In this document: in pieces, positions 1 through 8,133 of the stretch
Position numbering within the stretch: the stretch's first letter is position 1
Layout of the letters: each line of letters starts with the position of its first letter
DNA from: Variovorax sp. PBL-H6
Lineage (GTDB): Bacteria; Pseudomonadota; Gammaproteobacteria; Burkholderiales; Burkholderiaceae_C
Assembly (NCBI RefSeq): GCF_901827155.1
Contig: NZ_LR594659.1
Span: forward strand, 2,790,001 to 2,854,000
Reading direction: 5' to 3'
DNA length: 64,000 nucleotides
Program-made: the position numbers and the translations under genes
Notes under the pieces: generated by a model
The model's database searches: none
What the model saw: the letters and a program-made list of their open reading frames with translations, nothing else
Told to the model about the DNA's origin: nothing

Positions 1-2307
1 CTGCTTTTGTCCCTGGCTGAACAGGAATCCATTCTTAATTTATTCAGCAATGAAATCATCAATACGATCGAAGATGATGGTGATCGAAGAAAATTGCAGA
101 ATCTCCGCGACTCGGCTAAACAACTTCTCTCGGAGTTTCGCAACCCTCATTCGCCGTTCGGGAGGCTCAAAAGGCTAGCCTTGGCGGGATATCACTGGCC
201 GAAGGAGACGGCTAAGCAGGTTGTTTCCAAGCGGGATGAGTTCTTCCAGTCTTTAATTGGACCGATTGCAGGCGATCCCGCCGCGCAGCAGCCCGCCAAC
301 GTGCAGCCGGCGGCACAGCCCGTCGTCGTGCAGCCGGCGGCACAGCCCGTCGTCGTGCAGCCGGCCGTTGGCAATGGACAGCCACTGCCCGATCTCCCAC
401 CGATCCCCCACGGCCCGCCGCCGCCGCTTCCGGGTGTGGCTGGCCTCGCGCCGGCTTTCGACTATCTGCCGCCGCCGCTTCCGGTTCCTGGTGGCGTGTC
501 GCTGCCGCCAGACTACCTGCTGCCACTGGCTGCTAGCACGCTTCCGGTTGCTGCTGGCGGGTCGCTACCTCTAGACGACGAGCCGCCGCCAGCGCCACAT
601 TTAGCGCAAGCTGCGAATACGCTTCCGGTTCCTGGTGGCGTGTCGCTGCCGCCAGACTACCTGCTGCCACTGGCTGTTAGCACGCTTACGGTTGCTGCTG
701 GCGGGTCGCTACCTCTAGACGACGAGCCGCCGCCAGCGCCACAATTAGCGCAAGCTGCGAACACGCTTCCGGTTGCTGCTGGCGTGTCGCTGCTTCCAGA
801 CGACGAGCCGCCGCTGGCGCCACACCTGGCGCAACCTGCCAGCGTCCCGCCGCTTCCGAACGTGGCGCAATCCGCTCCGGGCAAGTTCGTGGCGAAGCGT
901 GTGGCGCAATACACCAATCCGTCACCGGATGATCACACCGATGCGCTGCCTCCGAGCGACATTCCGCCGCCTCCTGGCACCTTGTCGGAGACCCTTAAAA
1001 ACAAATTGGGCATGATCGATCTTGAGATCACGCAGGCCATAGCCGAGATGAACCGAAAGCCCGAGGTTCTTTACGCATCGAAGAAGGTTCAAGATGCTGC
1101 AGAACTCGACCGGGCGTATCAGATTTCCCTGGCAAAAACAGACCTTCAATCATTTTTAAGCATTAATAAAGCAGACGATGGCAAGGGATACCGCGTCGTC
1201 AACGCGACCGGCGAAGTAAATTTCCTGAAAGTCAAGGAATTAAAGGAGCGTCGAATCGATCCGCTGAAGCGACATAGGCGGTCTCAGATAAAGAAAGCCA
1301 AACTTGGATTTCAAGCGCTGTTGGAAAATGCCAAGCGCACAGAAACCTCAAGTCAAAATTTAGAACGCATCAAGAAAATTCAAGATTGGATTGATCGGCC
1401 AATCCTCCTGGAAGAGGGGGTTCCGGTGGAGGTGACTTTTGCCGCGAAGGGCCTTTTGCAGAAAGATGCTTTCCGGGTTGCCGATGAATTAAGAGCGGAG
1501 CAAATGAAAATCATAGCTGCGCCATGGAAAGAATCTGTTGAGCCTGACATAAATATCCGTGCTTTGATGGGTGGAGGCAATCGGCAAAATTTCTATGACA
1601 GATTGCGTGCGCGCTTTTTGGAGAAAAAAGACGGAAAACTTCAGGTTGTTGATACTGGCCCTCTCTATAACCACGAAGATGAGTTGGCCAAAACAACAGG
1701 AATCGTCATGAATCTCGGCGTCGAACTCGACGCCATGCTGAGCCCGCTGCGCAGAGACCCTGAATTTGCGAAGCAAGTCGAATTGTGGGTGCCTGAACAG
1801 CGTTCCGATGTTGGCTTGATCTTGGAGCCGATGAAGGCCCTGGATCAATTCATAAGAAACGCAATTAGTGCTTATGATCCCCTGTTTTCATCGAATATGA
1901 AGGAGCTTATCGAGGCGGCAAATCCACAATCAAAGGCGAACTTTGGGCACGAAGCAGAGGGTGTGCAGCGTGGTATTACATATCGAATCGCTCGTTTGCA
2001 GGCAGCAGAACGATTGTTCCTTAATGGTGAGATTTCGATGAGTTCGCGTCCGGCCGTGGCCTTGAAAATGCGAGAGCTTGGTGAGGCCCTGCGAGAACTT
2101 AACGGGATGATGCTTGACCCGGAAGGGCCTTTTGCTGCTCTGTATCGGCTGTGTGATATCGGGGTGGCGGATCCCTCAAAAGGCAAGTCGCTTCTCTACG
2201 CGGCCGTGACGCCGATGCCTCCGACCGACTTGCCGCCGGCTCCGCCGAATGGGGACGATGGCACGTCGGCCCTTGATGAGCCGGTGCAGCTGCCAAACGT
2301 CGCGTAG
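1..2307 (+). CDS. Proline-rich repeat protein of unknown function (5' partial)
   Basis: I do not recognise this protein. The frame is open to the left window edge. The first in-frame ATG lies about 340 codons in, so the start is either upstream or the TTG at position 7. Three zones are visible. An N-terminal charged region covers about 85 residues. A central Pro/Ala/Val-rich region of about 250 residues is built from tandem repeats (QPAAQPVVV twice, then a 48-residue unit). A long, mostly helical, charged C-terminal region runs from about residue 330, and a short Pro-rich tail ends the protein. No signal peptide, membrane segment or catalytic motif is seen. The C-terminal half is clearly AT-richer than the neighbouring genes, suggesting acquisition. 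The architecture resembles secreted effectors or scaffolds, but that is only a guess. Confidence 0.75.
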   Translation: MLLSLAEQESILNLFSNEIINTIEDDGDRRKLQNLRDSAKQLLSEFRNPHSPFGRLKRLALAGYHWPKETAKQVVSKRDEFFQSLIGPIAGDPAAQQPANVQPAAQPVVVQPAAQPVVVQPAVGNGQPLPDLPPIPHGPPPPLPGVAGLAPAFDYLPPPLPVPGGVSLPPDYLLPLAASTLPVAAGGSLPLDDEPPPAPHLAQAANTLPVPGGVSLPPDYLLPLAVSTLTVAAGGSLPLDDEPPPAPQLAQAANTLPVAAGVSLLPDDEPPLAPHLAQPASVPPLPNVAQSAPGKFVAKRVAQYTNPSPDDHTDALPPSDIPPPPGTLSETLKNKLGMIDLEITQAIAEMNRKPEVLYASKKVQDAAELDRAYQISLAKTDLQSFLSINKADDGKGYRVVNATGEVNFLKVKELKERRIDPLKRHRRSQIKKAKLGFQALLENAKRTETSSQNLERIKKIQDWIDRPILLEEGVPVEVTFAAKGLLQKDAFRVADELRAEQMKIIAAPWKESVEPDINIRALMGGGNRQNFYDRLRARFLEKKDGKLQVVDTGPLYNHEDELAKTTGIVMNLGVELDAMLSPLRRDPEFAKQVELWVPEQRSDVGLILEPMKALDQFIRNAISAYDPLFSSNMKELIEAANPQSKANFGHEAEGVQRGITYRIARLQAAERLFLNGEISMSSRPAVALKMRELGEALRELNGMMLDPEGPFAALYRLCDIGVADPSKGKSLLYAAVTPMPPTDLPPAPPNGDDGTSALDEPVQLPNVA
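301..364 (+). repeat. 27-bp tandem repeat, two full copies
   Basis: Two identical 27-bp units (301-327 and 328-354) are followed by the first ten bases of a third. Each unit encodes VQPAAQPVV in the proline-rich protein. The copies are in frame, so gain or loss of a unit would keep the protein open. Confidence 0.9.
478..840 (+). repeat. 144-bp in-frame tandem repeat, two full copies plus a diverged partial
   Basis: Copies at 478-621 and 622-765 differ at only four positions by eye. A third, shortened and diverged copy begins at 766. Each full copy encodes 48 residues containing LPVPGGVSLPPDYLLPL and SLPLDDEPPPAP. The near-identity suggests recent duplication or continuing homogenisation inside the first gene. 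Confidence 0.9.
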
Positions 2308-2449
2308 ACGGAAGTGAACTAGCGTTTCCTTCAATACAAAAAATGCACGGCAAGCCGGTAGCACGGCCCGTAAGGCTATCCCGGCCGTGCCCCCTCCCGG
2401 GGTCACGGCCGGTTGCATCATGGCGCCTTTCCCCAAGCCCTCATCGTTT

Positions 2450-3124
2450 ATGCCCTCCCACCTCCGCATCGACTTCGTCTCCGACATCGCCTGCCCCTGG
2501 TGCGCCGTCGGCCTCGGCGCCCTCGAAGCCGCGCTGCAACGCGTGGCCCCCGAGATCACCGCCGAGCTCCACTTCCAGCCCTTCGAACTCAACCCCCACA
2601 TGCCGCGCGAAGGCCAGGATGCTTTCGAGCACCTGCACGAGAAATACGGCAGCACGCGCGAGCAGCAGGCCCAGATCCGCGAAACGATCCGCGCCCGCGG
2701 CGCCGCGGTGGGCTTCGAGTTCCGCAGGGAAGGGCGCTCGCGGGTCTACAACACCTTCGATGCGCACCGCCTGCTGTACTGGGCCGCGCTCGAGGATGCG
2801 GCCAAGCAGGTCGCGCTCAAGAAGGCGCTGCTCAAGGCGTATCACGCCGATGGCGAGGACCCGTCCGATCCGGAGGTGCTGGTGCGGCTGGCCGGGGAGG
2901 CAGGCCTCGATCCGCAGCGCGCACGTGCCATCCTCGCCAGCGACGAATATGCCGCGGAGACGCGCGAGCGCGAGCGCCTCTACACCGATGCCGGCATCCA
3001 CTCGGTGCCGGCCATCATCATCGACAACAAGCACCTGATCTCCGGCGGCCAGCCGGTGGAGGTGTTCGAACGCGCGCTGCGCCAGATCGCAGGGGCCGCG
3101 CCGGCCACCACGGCGCTGGCCTGA
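2450..3124 (+). CDS. DsbA-family oxidoreductase, FrnE type
   Basis: This is a 224-residue thioredoxin-fold protein of the FrnE/2-hydroxychromene-2-carboxylate isomerase-like DsbA group. The active-site CPWC lies at residues 15-18 in the context SDIACPWC, which is the FrnE signature. The cis-Pro segment follows near the C-terminus (GIHSVPAIIID). There is no signal peptide, so it is expected in the cytoplasm as a disulfide or glutathione-linked oxidoreductase; the substrate cannot be told. I chose the ATG at 2450 because homologues begin a few residues before the first beta strand (HLRIDFVSD). An upstream in-frame ATG at 2420 would add ten residues unlike the family. It stands alone on the plus strand. 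Confidence 0.88.
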   Translation: MPSHLRIDFVSDIACPWCAVGLGALEAALQRVAPEITAELHFQPFELNPHMPREGQDAFEHLHEKYGSTREQQAQIRETIRARGAAVGFEFRREGRSRVYNTFDAHRLLYWAALEDAAKQVALKKALLKAYHADGEDPSDPEVLVRLAGEAGLDPQRARAILASDEYAAETRERERLYTDAGIHSVPAIIIDNKHLISGGQPVEVFERALRQIAGAAPATTALA

Positions 3125-3192
3125 GGTCCGAGGTCTCGGGCTTCCAGGACAGGCCCGCGCTCCGGTGCCCCGGAGCGCACAATGAGCGCGCC

Positions 3193-3741
3193 ATGCGCCG
3201 CATTCTTGTCCTCTGCATCCTCGGCGGCCTCGGCTCGCTGTGCACTGCCGAGGTGATTCGCTGCGCAGACGCTGCCGGCAATGTGAGCTACACCGACGGC
3301 GCGTGTCCTGCGGGCGCGAGCCGCGTCGGGCGTGTCGCAACACCGGAGCCGGCACCCCAGCAAAGCCAGGCAGAGCGCAATAGCGATACCAGGCCGGCCA
3401 GCCCGCCGGCGCGAGCGTCGGCGGAGGCCGCTGCAAGCCCGCCGCAAGCGCCAGCGGGCCCGGTCATCATCGACCCTCGCGCCGGCGCCGATCGGCCCAC
3501 GGACTCTCGCCGCAGCGATCGCGGCGACGACGACTCGGCGATCGATGGCGGCTACGCCTATCCAGGCGCCTATCGGCAACCACGGTCGCGCGACTTGCGG
3601 CCGCGCGTGCGCAACTGCGACGCGAGCGGCTGCAACGACACCCAGGGCAACCACTACGACCGAGCCGGCCAGCTCGACCGCTATCGGGGCCTCGACGGCA
3701 AGACCTGCCGGCCGGTGGGAACGACGACGATCTGCCGTTGA
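3193..3741 (+). CDS. DUF4124-containing secreted protein
   Basis: A 182-residue protein begins with a short hydrophobic segment (MRRILVLCILGGLGSL) that looks like a signal peptide. It continues into a DUF4124-type motif, EVIRCADAAGNVSYTDGACP, typical of small betaproteobacterial envelope proteins. The middle is low-complexity Pro/Ala/Ser/Arg. The C-terminus has a second Cys-containing module (VRNCDASGCND, then KTCRPVGTTTICR). Its function is unknown. The start is the ATG before the hydrophobic stretch; a longer open frame upstream overlaps the FrnE gene and is not coding. Its stop lies ten bases from the stop of the convergent LysR gene. Confidence 0.8.
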   Translation: MRRILVLCILGGLGSLCTAEVIRCADAAGNVSYTDGACPAGASRVGRVATPEPAPQQSQAERNSDTRPASPPARASAEAAASPPQAPAGPVIIDPRAGADRPTDSRRSDRGDDDSAIDGGYAYPGAYRQPRSRDLRPRVRNCDASGCNDTQGNHYDRAGQLDRYRGLDGKTCRPVGTTTICR

Positions 3742-3751
3742 GCCTGCCGGC

Positions 3752-4615
3752 TCAGCTCTTGCTCAACATCTCGATCAGCCGCGCCAGCGCCACCGAGGGC
3801 GTGCCGCGCCACACCAGGTGCGTGCGGTTGGCGCGCATGCGCTCGGGTAGCGCATGTTGCCGCACGTCCGCGGTGGCCCGCAGCGCCTTCAGCACCGACA
3901 ACGGCACGATCGCGAAGCCGGTGCCTGCCGCCACGCAGGCGATCATGGCCTGGTAAGACGAGAACTCCAGCGAGCGCGAGGGCTGCACGCCGCCCTTGCC
4001 CAGCCATTGCTCCAGCAGCCGCCGGTACGAGCAGCCCTGGGCAAAGGCGATCAGCGTGGCGCCCGCGAGGTCACCCGGGCGCGCCACGGAGGCGACACTC
4101 CGCGCGGTGATCAGCACCAGCTCTTCGTCAAATACCGCCAGGGTCTCGAAGCCGGACGCGGAAAAGGGTTGTGACACGAAGGCCGCCTCCACGTCGAAGG
4201 CCTCCAGGCGCTTCAGCAGCGCACCGGTCGTGCCGCTGACCAGTTCGACCACCACACCCGGATAGAGCTTGTGGAAGCGCGAGAGCACCGGCGGCAGCCG
4301 GCTGCCGGCGGTGCTCTCCAGAGAGCCCAGCCTGAAGGTGCCGACCGGGACTTCGCTGCGCAGCTCGCCTTCGGCTTCTTCGGCCAGTCGCAGCAGCCGG
4401 TCTGCATAGGGCAAGAGCTTGCGCCCGGCGGGCGCAAGCGCCAGCGAGCGGCCCTGGCGCAGGAAGAGCTTCTGGCCCAGCCGCTCCTCCAGCTGCCGGA
4501 TGCGCGTGGTGACGTTCGACTGTACGCGGTTGAGCTTGCCTGCCGCGCGGATCACGCCGCCTTCGTTCACCACGGTGCGGAAGATTTCGAGGGAGTCGAG
4601 GTCGATCGTTCGCAT
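3752..4615 (-). CDS. LysR-family transcriptional regulator
   Basis: The 287-residue protein has an N-terminal winged helix-turn-helix (DLDSLEIFRTVVNEGG, then RVQSNVTTRIRQLEERLG) and a C-terminal periplasmic-binding-like effector domain starting around residue 92. It is divergently transcribed from a YbfB/YjiJ-type MFS transporter 83 bp away. That spacer contains a LysR-box inverted repeat, so control of the transporter and of itself is the likely job. The inducer cannot be read from sequence. Confidence 0.9.
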   Translation of the reverse strand: MRTIDLDSLEIFRTVVNEGGVIRAAGKLNRVQSNVTTRIRQLEERLGQKLFLRQGRSLALAPAGRKLLPYADRLLRLAEEAEGELRSEVPVGTFRLGSLESTAGSRLPPVLSRFHKLYPGVVVELVSGTTGALLKRLEAFDVEAAFVSQPFSASGFETLAVFDEELVLITARSVASVARPGDLAGATLIAFAQGCSYRRLLEQWLGKGGVQPSRSLEFSSYQAMIACVAAGTGFAIVPLSVLKALRATADVRQHALPERMRANRTHLVWRGTPSVALARLIEMLSKS

Positions 4616-4623
4616 GGCTTCAT

Positions 4624-4642
4624 CATTCTCGAAAAGAGAATG
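4624..4642. promoter_or_regulatory. Putative LysR box in the LysR/MFS divergent promoter
   Basis: A perfect 7-bp inverted repeat, CATTCTC-N5-GAGAATG, includes a T-N11-A core. A further TTCTCGAT half-site lies about ten bases on, toward the transporter gene. The position just upstream of the regulator start matches an autoregulatory recognition site. Binding is inferred only. Confidence 0.55.
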
Positions 4643-4698
4643 GTCGTTCTCGATAATTCATTTGTGCAACAGCGGGATTCTGCGTCCAATGGACTCCC

Positions 4699-5871
4699 AT
4701 GTCGAATCCTTCCCTCACCCTGCCGCGGCCCTCCTTTGCAGCGATCTGCCTGGCCGGCCTGATCGCGCTGGCGATCGCGATGGGTATCGGCCGCTTTGCC
4801 TTCACGCCCATGCTGCCGCTGATGATCCGCGCCGGCAGCGCCGATGTCGCGGCTGGCGGATGGCTGGCCGCCGCCAACTACGCCGGCTACCTGCTGGGCG
4901 CGCTCACGACGGCGCGCCTTCCGCTCACGCCGCAGCGGGTAGCGCTCCTGGCCCTCGCGCTGATCGTGGCCTCGACCGCCGCGATGGGCTGGACAGGCTC
5001 GCTGCCGGCCTGGCTGTTGCTGCGTTTCGTAGCCGGCATGGCCAGCGCGTGGGCGCTGGTGAGTACCAGTGTCTGGTGCCTGGGCTGGCTGTCGCGTTTC
5101 GAGCGGCCCGCGGGGCCGGGCCTGCTCTATGCCGGCGTGGGTGCGGGCATCGCGCTCGCCGGTCTTTACTGCTGGCGCGCGGGCGCTGCGGATGTGAGGC
5201 CCGACGCGCTGTGGCTGCAGCTCGGCGCGCTTGCGCTCGCGGGCCTGGCAGCGGTCGCGCTGCTGATGCCACGGAGCATGCCCCCCGCAGCGGCGGTGGC
5301 GTCCACCACGTCGGGGCCGGCAACGGCTGGCGCCGTGTCTTGGAGCTTGGTGATCTGCTACGGCCTGCTCGGCTTCGGCTACATCCTGCCCGCCACCTTC
5401 CTGCCGGTCCTGGCGCGCGCAGTGGTCGACGATCCGGCCGTCTTTGGCGCCGCCTGGCCGGTGTTCGGCGCGGCCGCTGCAGTCTCCACGATCTTCGCGA
5501 GCCTGGCATTGCCGAAGGTGGCGCGGCGCCATGTGCTGGCAGGCAGCCATGCGCTGATGGCCGTGGGTTGCCTGCTGCCGGTGCTGCACCTGTCAGCGCT
5601 CACCGTACTGCTGGCGGCGCTGCTGGTGGGCGGCACCTTCATGGTCGCGACCATGGCCGGCATGCAGGAGGCGAGGGCGCGTACCCTCGGCAACCCCACG
5701 CGCGCGCTGGGCCGCATGACCGCCGCCTTCGCGATCGGACAGATGGTCGGGCCGGTGCTGTCCTCCCTCCTCAGCGGCAGCGCCCAGGGCTTTGGAGGTC
5801 TCTTCATTGCACTGGCGATTGGGGCGCTGGCGCTGGCCGGCAGCGCCTGGTGGCTGGCGCGTGCCGCATGA
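4699..5871 (+). CDS. YbfB/YjiJ-family MFS transporter
   Basis: A 390-residue integral membrane protein with about twelve hydrophobic segments. The N-terminal hallmark of the YbfB/YjiJ family is visible: IAMGIGRFAFTPMLPLM followed by a Gly/Ala-rich helix with NYAGYLLGAL. Members are presumed exporters or importers of small molecules with mostly unknown substrates. It is divergent from the LysR regulator. A carboxymuconolactone-decarboxylase-like gene starts 36 bp downstream behind its own AAAGGA site, so the two may form one transcript. Confidence 0.88.
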   Translation: MSNPSLTLPRPSFAAICLAGLIALAIAMGIGRFAFTPMLPLMIRAGSADVAAGGWLAAANYAGYLLGALTTARLPLTPQRVALLALALIVASTAAMGWTGSLPAWLLLRFVAGMASAWALVSTSVWCLGWLSRFERPAGPGLLYAGVGAGIALAGLYCWRAGAADVRPDALWLQLGALALAGLAAVALLMPRSMPPAAAVASTTSGPATAGAVSWSLVICYGLLGFGYILPATFLPVLARAVVDDPAVFGAAWPVFGAAAAVSTIFASLALPKVARRHVLAGSHALMAVGCLLPVLHLSALTVLLAALLVGGTFMVATMAGMQEARARTLGNPTRALGRMTAAFAIGQMVGPVLSSLLSGSAQGFGGLFIALAIGALALAGSAWWLARAA

Positions 5872-5907
5872 TCCGCGCACCATCTATTCGCTGAAAGGAA
5901 ACGATCC

Positions 5908-6501
5908 ATGTTCGAACAAGGCCACACCCTACCCTGGTCCGAGCGCCTGCCCATGCCCGCCGCGGACACCCTGTCCGACGCGCAGCGCAAGGCGGCCCAG
6001 ACGCTGATCGACGGGCCGCGCAAGGGCGTCTTCGGCCCCTTCATCCCGCTGCTGCAGAGCCCGGTGCTGATGGAGCGCATCGGCAGCCTGGGCGAATACC
6101 TGCGCTTCGGCAGCCAGCTCGATGCGCGCGTGCGCGAGCTGGTGACCTGCGCGGTCGCTCGCGAGGTCGGCAACCAGTTCGAATGGCTTCTGCACGCGCA
6201 GGCGGCGGTCAAGGCCGGCGTGAGCACCGAAGCCATCGAGGCGCTGCGCCAGGGCCGCCGCGCCGCGCCCCTGGCCGACGACGAGCAGCTCGCGCTCGAC
6301 TTCACGCTCGAGCTGGTGCGCCACCATGGCGTGAGCGAGCCCACCTATGCCGCCGCCGAGTCCCACTTCGGCAAGCAGGCCGTCGTGGAACTCAGCGCGC
6401 TCGTGGGCTACTTCGCGATGGTGTGCTGGGTGATGAACGTGGCGCACACGCCGGGCAAGGCCGCAGAGGGGCAGGCGGGGCTCGAAGCCTTTCCGCTGTA
6501 G
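5908..6501 (+). CDS. Carboxymuconolactone decarboxylase-like (AhpD-fold) protein
   Basis: A 197-residue all-helical protein of the carboxymuconolactone decarboxylase/AhpD superfamily. The family core is visible in RVRELVTCAVAREVGNQFE and WLLHAQAAVKAGVS. There is no CxxC pair, so thiol peroxidase chemistry of the AhpD kind is unlikely and a lyase-like or unknown role fits better. A good Shine-Dalgarno (AAAGGA) sits eight bases before the ATG. It follows the MFS gene closely and probably shares its LysR control. Confidence 0.82.
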   Translation: MFEQGHTLPWSERLPMPAADTLSDAQRKAAQTLIDGPRKGVFGPFIPLLQSPVLMERIGSLGEYLRFGSQLDARVRELVTCAVAREVGNQFEWLLHAQAAVKAGVSTEAIEALRQGRRAAPLADDEQLALDFTLELVRHHGVSEPTYAAAESHFGKQAVVELSALVGYFAMVCWVMNVAHTPGKAAEGQAGLEAFPL

Positions 6502-6721
6502 AGCCACAAAGCAGCACACGAGCCGCCGCACGGCCGCTCCGAAGGCGAACAGCACCGTAGCCGAAGGGGAAAGTACTCCCGTGAACCGCGCGGAACCACT
6601 GCACGCGAAGGCGATCCGACGGGGCTGAGCCCCCACCGTCACAGGCCGTTACCAGCGCCGCGGCTGCTGTCGCGCCGGATTGGCGTCCAATGGTGGAGCT
6701 CATGAAAAGGAGAGATGCCCC

Positions 6722-7609
6722 ATGCCCGAACGTGAGTTCGACGATTTGAGGCCGGCGCGCGAGTCCTCGCTGTGGATCCTCGTGGTGCTGGTGGTGCTGG
6801 CGCTGGGCGCCGGCGCAGTCTGGTGGCGCTGGTCGCACCAGCAGGCCGCCCCGATCGAAGCAAGCCCGGCCGCCACTGCGCCGGAGCCCGAGGTCCCGGC
6901 GCCGCCGCCTGCCGCGGCTGCGCCGGTGGAGCCGCAGAACCCGGTCGACACCACGGCAGACGCCACCGTGCCCAAGCTCAACGACGCCGACGCCTACGTG
7001 AACTCCGCACTGGCCGAGCTGCTCGGTGCCAAGGCCGTGGCCAGCTTCCTGCAGACCGACGGCTTCGTGCACCGCTTCGTCGCCACCGTCGACAACCTGC
7101 CGCGCGACCAGGCCGCGGCGCGCATCTGGCCGGTGCAGCGCACGCCCAAGCGCTTCATGGCCAGCGGCAGCGGGGAGGCGCAAGCCATCAGCCTCGACAA
7201 CGGTGCGCGCTACACGCCTCTCGTGCTGTTCGCCGAATCGGTCAACCCTCAGCGCGCGGCAGTGCTCTACCAGAAGCTCTACCCCTTGTTCCAACAGGCG
7301 TACGAGGAGCTTGGCTACCCCAACCGCCATTTCAACGACCGCCTGGTCACGGTGATCGATCACCTGCTGCAGGCGCCCGAGCCGGCCGGCCCGCCGCAGG
7401 TGAAGCTGGTCGAGATCAAGGGCGACACGCCTTCCGAGCGGCCGTGGGTGCACTACGAGTTCGTCGACCCCGCGCTCGAATCGCTGTCGGCCGGGCAGAA
7501 GATGATGATCCGCAGTGGCCTCGTCAACGAGCGCCGGCTGAAGGCAAGGCTGCGCGAATTTCGCGGGCAGATTGCTGGCGGCGCGCTCGCGAAGAAGAAG
7601 GCCGAATAG
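6722..7609 (+). CDS. DUF3014 domain membrane-anchored protein
   Basis: A 295-residue protein has an N-terminal transmembrane anchor (WILVVLVVLALGAGAVWW, about residues 18-35). A Pro/Ala-rich linker follows to about residue 75, then a DUF3014 domain to the C-terminus (LNDADAYVNSALAELLG, RTPKRFMASG, RYTPLVLFAESV). It is probably an inner-membrane protein with a periplasmic domain; its function is unknown. The start was chosen because AAGGAGAG lies eight bases upstream. An upstream ATG at 6680 lacks such a site. The 220 bp between this gene and the preceding one hold nothing recognisable. Confidence 0.82.
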   Translation: MPEREFDDLRPARESSLWILVVLVVLALGAGAVWWRWSHQQAAPIEASPAATAPEPEVPAPPPAAAAPVEPQNPVDTTADATVPKLNDADAYVNSALAELLGAKAVASFLQTDGFVHRFVATVDNLPRDQAAARIWPVQRTPKRFMASGSGEAQAISLDNGARYTPLVLFAESVNPQRAAVLYQKLYPLFQQAYEELGYPNRHFNDRLVTVIDHLLQAPEPAGPPQVKLVEIKGDTPSERPWVHYEFVDPALESLSAGQKMMIRSGLVNERRLKARLREFRGQIAGGALAKKKAE

Positions 7610-7618
7610 TCATCTCGG

Positions 7619-7850
7619 TTATCGGGGCCCGTGCTGCCCTTCACTCGGCAGCGGGCTTCCCGAGCAGGCCAGCGCACGCATCAACAGCAACTTGCGATCG
7701 CGTGCGTTGCGCGTGAGCGAGGCGGCGTGCTGGAACTCCTTGCTCGCCTCGGCCTTGCGGCCGAGCTTGGCCAGCAGGTCGTCGCCCACGTCGTCATCGA
7801 GCGAGGCATCGACTGCGGCCTCGCCGCTCTGTGCCGGACATGATGGGCAT
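7619..7850 (-). pseudogene. Remnant of an ECF42-type sigma factor C-terminus
   Basis: The minus-strand frame ends with DLLAKLGRKAEASKEFQHA and LTRNARDRKLLL, which matches the C-terminal TPR-like tail of ECF sigma factors of the DUF6596/ECF42 group (normally LGR-AEA-aa-ALaLt-N-ER-FL). The sigma-2 and sigma-4 domains are missing and nothing before about 7850 in this frame looks like the family. It lies directly downstream of a DGPF-protein remnant, the normal partner order for ECF42 loci. I read it as a deletion relic. Confidence 0.6.
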
Positions 7851-7880
7851 GCGGGCGTCCAGGCAGTGCCATGCCGCTTT

Positions 7881-8093
7881 TTACCCGGCGACGGGATGGA
7901 TCTCGACCTCGGGCCGTGCGTGCGCGAAGGGATAGCGCCGGACCCAGTCGATGGCTTCGTCCATGTCCGCAAAGGGCGCGCGCTTGAGCCATTCGATGGC
8001 TTCGTCCCTGGAGCGCACCTGCCAGGGCCAATAGCCGGCGATCAGCTCCTTGCTCTCGCTGAAGAGGGCGATGATCGACAAGCGTGTTGTGAA
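7881..8093 (-). pseudogene. Remnant of a DGPF/YCII-family protein
   Basis: An open stretch encodes FSESKELIAGYWPWQVRS, EAIEWLKRAPF and EVEIHPV, which is the C-terminal half of the DGPF (YCII-related) family normally linked to ECF42 sigma factors. The N-terminal half is absent: an in-frame TAA lies 12 bases before the only ATG at 8081, just ahead of the conserved part. The frame ends in TAA at 7881. The missing front and the adjoining sigma relic support an inactivated locus, although a 66-residue product from 8081 cannot be excluded. Confidence 0.6.
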
Positions 8094-8133
8094 TTATTGC
8101 AAGGGCCTTCCCCACGAGGCAGAGAAATGCCGC

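Noticed and set aside
478..840. Regular repeats resembling an array
   Set aside because: The units are contiguous, in frame and coding, with no spacers and no cas genes, so this is not a CRISPR array.
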